Assembly: GCA_027013265.1 (NCBI GenBank)
Contig: JALUXQ010000089.1
Location: 1-8,777 of the forward strand
Reading direction: 5' to 3'
From: Campylobacteraceae bacterium
Lineage (GTDB): Bacteria; Campylobacterota; Campylobacteria; Campylobacterales; Sulfurospirillaceae
DNA length: 8,777 bases
A model generated the notes under the pieces. It made no database searches. It was not told the origin of the DNA and worked only from the letters and a program-made list of their open reading frames with translations. Positions within the stretch are counted from its first letter, which is position 1; every line of letters begins with the position of its first letter. Position numbers and translations under genes: made by a program. Shown piece by piece: positions 6,026 through 8,777 of the stretch.

Positions 6026-7578
6026 TATTAGAATCAGTAATAGTTGGAACAAGTGCCGTAGTGGGTGCTGGAGTTGGGTTTTTTCTTGCCAAAAAAATAG
6101 ATGCGGCAAATTATGAGGTACATGTAGAGCAGGCAAAAGCAAAAGCAAAAGCGATAGAGCATGAGGCTGAACTGATACTTAAAAATAGCAATATTAAAGT
6201 AAAAGAGGCAGAACTTGGAGCTAGGCAAAAGTACGAAGATAGACTTATAACTTTCAAAAAAGAGCACTCTGAAAAGATGCTAGAACTTGAGAAACAAGAG
6301 GAGCACTATAAAGAGGAGCTCAAAAAGATAAATAGAGAAAAGAGCGAGCTTGGCAATATCCAAAAAGAGGCAAAAGAACTTTATGCTGAGGGCACTAAGC
6401 TCAAAAGTGAATATACTACTAAAGTCCAAGAGGCTCTAAATGTGCTTGAAAAATCCGCAGGACTTACCCAAAGCGAAGCAAAAGAGATAGTTCTTAAAAA
6501 AGTAGAAGAGCAATCAAGATCAGAAATAGCTCATATAGTAAGAAAATATGAAGAAGAAGCCAAACAAGATGTAAGAAGAAGAGTTAACTATATACTTGCG
6601 CAAGCTACAAGTAGATTTGCTGGAGAGTTTGCGGCTGAGAGACTCATAAATGTGGTAAATATAAAAAATGATGAGTTAAAAGGTAGAATAATAGGAAAAG
6701 AGGGTAGAAATATAAAAGCCCTAGAGATGCTTTTGGGAGTTGACATCATCATAGATGACACACCAAATGCTATCATATTGAGTAGTTTTAATCTATACAG
6801 AAGAGCAGTTGCAACAAAAGTTATAGAGCTTCTTGTCGAAGATGGAAGAATTCAGCCAGCGAGGATAGAAGCCATATATGAAAAGACAAAAGAGGAGTTT
6901 GATAAAGGGCTGATAGAAGAGGGTGAAAATATACTTATGGACTTAGGCATTACAAAAGTTCACCCAGAAATTGTAAAACTCATAGGAAGACTGAAATTTC
7001 GTGCAAGTTATGGACAAAATGCACTAGGGCACTCACTAGAAGTTGCTCACCTTGCCGGAATCATAGCGGCTGAGTGTGGTGGAGATGAGATGCTAGCTAG
7101 ACGCGCTGGAATACTCCATGATATAGGGAAAGCATTGACTCATGATTTTCCAGGAAGCCATGTTGATTTGGGTGCTGATGTGTGTAAAAGATATAAGGAA
7201 AAAGATGCAGTTATAAATGCTATTTATGCACACCATGGACACGAAGAGCCGACAAGCGTAGAGTCAGCCGCAGTATGTGCAGCAGACACACTCTCAGCTG
7301 CAAGACCAGGAGCTAGAAGAGAAGTTCTTGAAGCATTTTTGAAAAGAGTTAAGAGCATAGAAGAGATTGCAACTGATAAGGATGGCATCAAACAAGCTTA
7401 TGCCATAAATGCGGGTAGAGAAGTGAGAGTCATAGCAAATGCAAAACTCGTAAATGACGATGAAGCAGTACTTTTAGCAAAAGAGATAGCAAAAGAGATA
7501 GAAGAAAAAGTACAATACCCAGGCGAGATAAAAGTAAATGTTATAAGAGAAGTAAGATCTATCGATTTTGCCAGATAA
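6022..7578 (+). CDS. rny: Ribonuclease Y
   Basis: Membrane-anchored endoribonuclease that starts mRNA decay, the functional counterpart of RNase E in many bacteria that lack it. The 518 residues match the usual length. In order: an N-terminal membrane helix (about 1-23, ending FFLAKK), a long charged coiled coil (about 28-185, rich in A/E/K), a KH RNA-binding domain with the GRIIGKEGRNIKA loop (GxxG at 225-228), and an HD phosphohydrolase domain with H337 (GHSLEVAH), the HD pair H366-D367 (GILHDIGKA), H404-H405-G406 and D422 (CAADTLS). All expected HD metal ligands are present, so it should be active. Begins in an ATGA overlap with the 5-FCL gene and has its own SD (GAGG, 7 nt). The neighbouring order resembles that of Campylobacter jejuni as I remember it. 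No terminator-like hairpin with a T-run follows, so read-through into the exporter gene is likely. Confidence 0.97.
   Translation: MILESVIVGTSAVVGAGVGFFLAKKIDAANYEVHVEQAKAKAKAIEHEAELILKNSNIKVKEAELGARQKYEDRLITFKKEHSEKMLELEKQEEHYKEELKKINREKSELGNIQKEAKELYAEGTKLKSEYTTKVQEALNVLEKSAGLTQSEAKEIVLKKVEEQSRSEIAHIVRKYEEEAKQDVRRRVNYILAQATSRFAGEFAAERLINVVNIKNDELKGRIIGKEGRNIKALEMLLGVDIIIDDTPNAIILSSFNLYRRAVATKVIELLVEDGRIQPARIEAIYEKTKEEFDKGLIEEGENILMDLGITKVHPEIVKLIGRLKFRASYGQNALGHSLEVAHLAGIIAAECGGDEMLARRAGILHDIGKALTHDFPGSHVDLGADVCKRYKEKDAVINAIYAHHGHEEPTSVESAAVCAADTLSAARPGARREVLEAFLKRVKSIEEIATDKDGIKQAYAINAGREVRVIANAKLVNDDEAVLLAKEIAKEIEEKVQYPGEIKVNVIREVRSIDFAR
6133..6150. repeat. Hexamer tandem repeat, (GCAAAA)3
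   Basis: Three perfect GCAAAA units encode Ala-Lys repeats at the start of the RNase Y coiled coil. The unit is a multiple of three, so copy changes would lengthen or shorten the coil by two residues and keep the frame. Confidence 0.8.
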
Positions 7579-7592
7579 CTCTACATGTAGAG
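7579..7592. promoter_or_regulatory. Perfect 14-bp palindrome between rny and the ABC exporter gene
   Basis: CTCTACATGTAGAG is its own reverse complement. It begins right after the rny stop codon and fills half of the 27-bp gap. Its right arm overlaps the only SD candidate of the exporter gene (AGAGGA, 7589-7594). In RNA it can form a 5-bp stem (CUCUA/UAGAG) with a CAUG loop; in DNA it could be a dimeric repressor site. No T-run follows, so it is not an intrinsic terminator. Confidence 0.55.
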
Positions 7593-7605
7593 GAAATTAA
7601 AGTAT

Positions 7606-8777
7606 ATGTACAGCTTCAATACATTTTTCACAGAAGCTAAAAAATACAAAAAAGAGCTTATAATAGCAAATATATTAGCTCTTTTTGCTGTGATTGTAAG
7701 CACACCTGCTCCGCTTGTCATGCCTGTGCTTGTAGATGAAGTCTTGCTCAAAAAATCAGGAATCGTAGTTCAAAAGATAGACACCCTTTTAGGGCATGCT
7801 TCAAAAGCATATGTGTATGTCGGTATCATGCTAGTAGTTGTGATAGTTTTGAGGGCACTGTTTTTTATATTTAACTACTATCAGACGAAACTTTTTACTA
7901 TTATTTCCAAAAATATCTCCTTTAAATTAAGAAAAGATTTACTAAATCACTTAAGCAGGGTTGCCATAAATGAGCTAGAGTTTTTTGGCTCAGGTAAAAG
8001 TGCATCTTTGATGGTTGTTGATGTTGATACTATCGAAAACTTTTTAGGTACTTTTGTCAGCAGACTGATAATATCAATCTTGACGATTATAGGGGTTGGT
8101 GTTGTTTTGCTGTTAATTCATTGGCAATTAGCTCTTTTCATACTGATTTTAAATCCATTTGTCATCGTTTTGACAACCAAAATAGCAAAAAGAGTTTCAG
8201 TTCTCAAGAAAAATCAAAATAGGGCATTTGAGGTTTTTCAAGAGTCACTAAATGAAACGCTAGAGCTTTTTGCTCAAATTCGTGCATCAAATCAAGACAA
8301 AAACTACTTCTCTAGGGTTATCCAAAGTGCAAAAGAGATAAAAGAGAAGTCGATAGAGTTTACATACAAGAGTGATGGAGCAAATAGACTCTCTTTTCTT
8401 GTTTTTCTATCTGGTTTTGAGGTTTTTAGGGCAGCTAGTATTTTAGTGGTTGCGTACTCTGATCTGACTATTGGTCTGATGTTTGGGATTTTTGGATATC
8501 TCTGGGTTATGATGACTCCTATACAAGATATACTAAATATCCAATACGCATACCACAACGCAAAAAAATCCTTAGAGAGGATAAACTCCATATTTGCCCT
8601 AAAATGCGAACCACAGTATAGACATATTTGCAATCCATTTGAACAAAGCAAAGCCAATAAAATTGAAGTTAAAAACCTCAGTTTTGCATATGATGATGAT
8701 AAAATGATACTCAAAGATATAAACTTAGATATAAAAAAAGGAAGCAAAATAGCCATAGTAGGAGCTAGTGGAAGTGG
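7606..8777 (+). CDS. ABC exporter, fused permease-ATPase, 3' end outside window
   Basis: Half-transporter that would dimerise and use ATP to export a substrate across the inner membrane; the substrate cannot be read from this fragment (lipid, drug, peptide and other exporters share this layout). The frame is open from the ATG at 7606 to the window edge, 390 full codons. Six membrane helices are visible at about 17-44, 69-92, 150-172, 175-192, 262-283 and 289-309, with the long cytoplasmic extensions of type IV (ABCB-like) exporters. The nucleotide-binding domain begins near 352: A-loop tyrosine in LSFAYDDD (Y362), then ILKDINLDIKKGSKIAIVGA, and the first part of Walker A (GASGSG from residue 386), where the window ends. 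Start chosen as the first ATG after the rny stop, with AGAGGA 11 nt upstream, a rather long spacing. Lies 27 bp after rny, so probably co-transcribed. Confidence 0.93.
   Translation, partial: MYSFNTFFTEAKKYKKELIIANILALFAVIVSTPAPLVMPVLVDEVLLKKSGIVVQKIDTLLGHASKAYVYVGIMLVVVIVLRALFFIFNYYQTKLFTIISKNISFKLRKDLLNHLSRVAINELEFFGSGKSASLMVVDVDTIENFLGTFVSRLIISILTIIGVGVVLLLIHWQLALFILILNPFVIVLTTKIAKRVSVLKKNQNRAFEVFQESLNETLELFAQIRASNQDKNYFSRVIQSAKEIKEKSIEFTYKSDGANRLSFLVFLSGFEVFRAASILVVAYSDLTIGLMFGIFGYLWVMMTPIQDILNIQYAYHNAKKSLERINSIFALKCEPQYRHICNPFEQSKANKIEVKNLSFAYDDDKMILKDINLDIKKGSKIAIVGASGS

Noticed and set aside
6133..6150. GCAAAA repeat in rny as a contingency locus
   Set aside because: Only three in-frame units, and Ala-Lys repeats are expected in a coiled coil.
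7579..7600. Intrinsic terminator after rny
   Set aside because: The palindrome gives only a 5-bp stem and is followed by GAAATTAAAG rather than a T-run.
8304..8756. 150-codon minus-strand frame near the right edge
   Set aside because: Antisense to the ABC exporter, whose plus-strand reading runs uninterrupted into a Walker A motif.
1..8777. CRISPR array, prophage, insertion sequence, toxin-antitoxin or defence system
   Set aside because: No repeat-spacer pattern, no transposase, integrase or recombination site, and every coding stretch is assigned to a housekeeping, motility or transport family.

Overview
The window is AT-rich, gene-dense bacterial DNA. It holds nine protein-coding genes (two cut by the window edges), almost no intergenic space, and no RNA genes, insertion sequences or CRISPR arrays that I can see. 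Gene content and order point to a Campylobacterota (epsilonproteobacterial) chromosome, in the Sulfurimonas/Sulfurovum/Arcobacter/Campylobacter range; I cannot name the genus. The pointers are a Gram-negative-type thioredoxin lipoprotein and FliL together with RNase Y, short A/T-rich -10 promoters with T-runs, and the order radA-ftsY-thioredoxin lipoprotein <> 5-FCL-rny, which as I remember it resembles Campylobacter jejuni.

Layout. Positions 1-1617 (+) carry a methyl-accepting chemotaxis protein whose first codons lie left of the window. It converges tail to tail on a leftward block, 1614-5384 (-). Read in transcription order, that block is a TlpA-like thioredoxin lipoprotein, ftsY, radA, a 76-bp gap with a possible internal promoter, fliL and acpS. 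A very short divergent spacer (about 5391-5422) separates it from a rightward block: 5-formyltetrahydrofolate cyclo-ligase, rny (RNase Y) and a fused ABC exporter cut at its Walker A motif by the right edge.

How the genes fit together. The leftward block mixes envelope and housekeeping functions: periplasmic thiol-disulfide chemistry, SRP receptor targeting, recombination repair, flagellar stator support, and activation of acyl carrier protein for lipid synthesis. The rightward block pairs folate one-carbon metabolism with membrane-anchored mRNA decay and an exporter. Four junctions overlap (three as ATGA, one by 8 bp), so translational coupling is probably widespread. MCP and FliL together imply a flagellated, chemotactic cell.

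I found no clear evidence of a novel system: every gene belongs to a well-known family. The most interesting signals are regulatory. They are a perfect 14-bp palindrome that overlaps the ribosome binding site of the ABC exporter, two overlapping back-to-back TATAAT promoters in the divergent spacer, SD-less starts for acpS and ftsY that seem to depend on coupling, and a four-base palindrome (TTAA) that holds the stop codons of two convergent genes.
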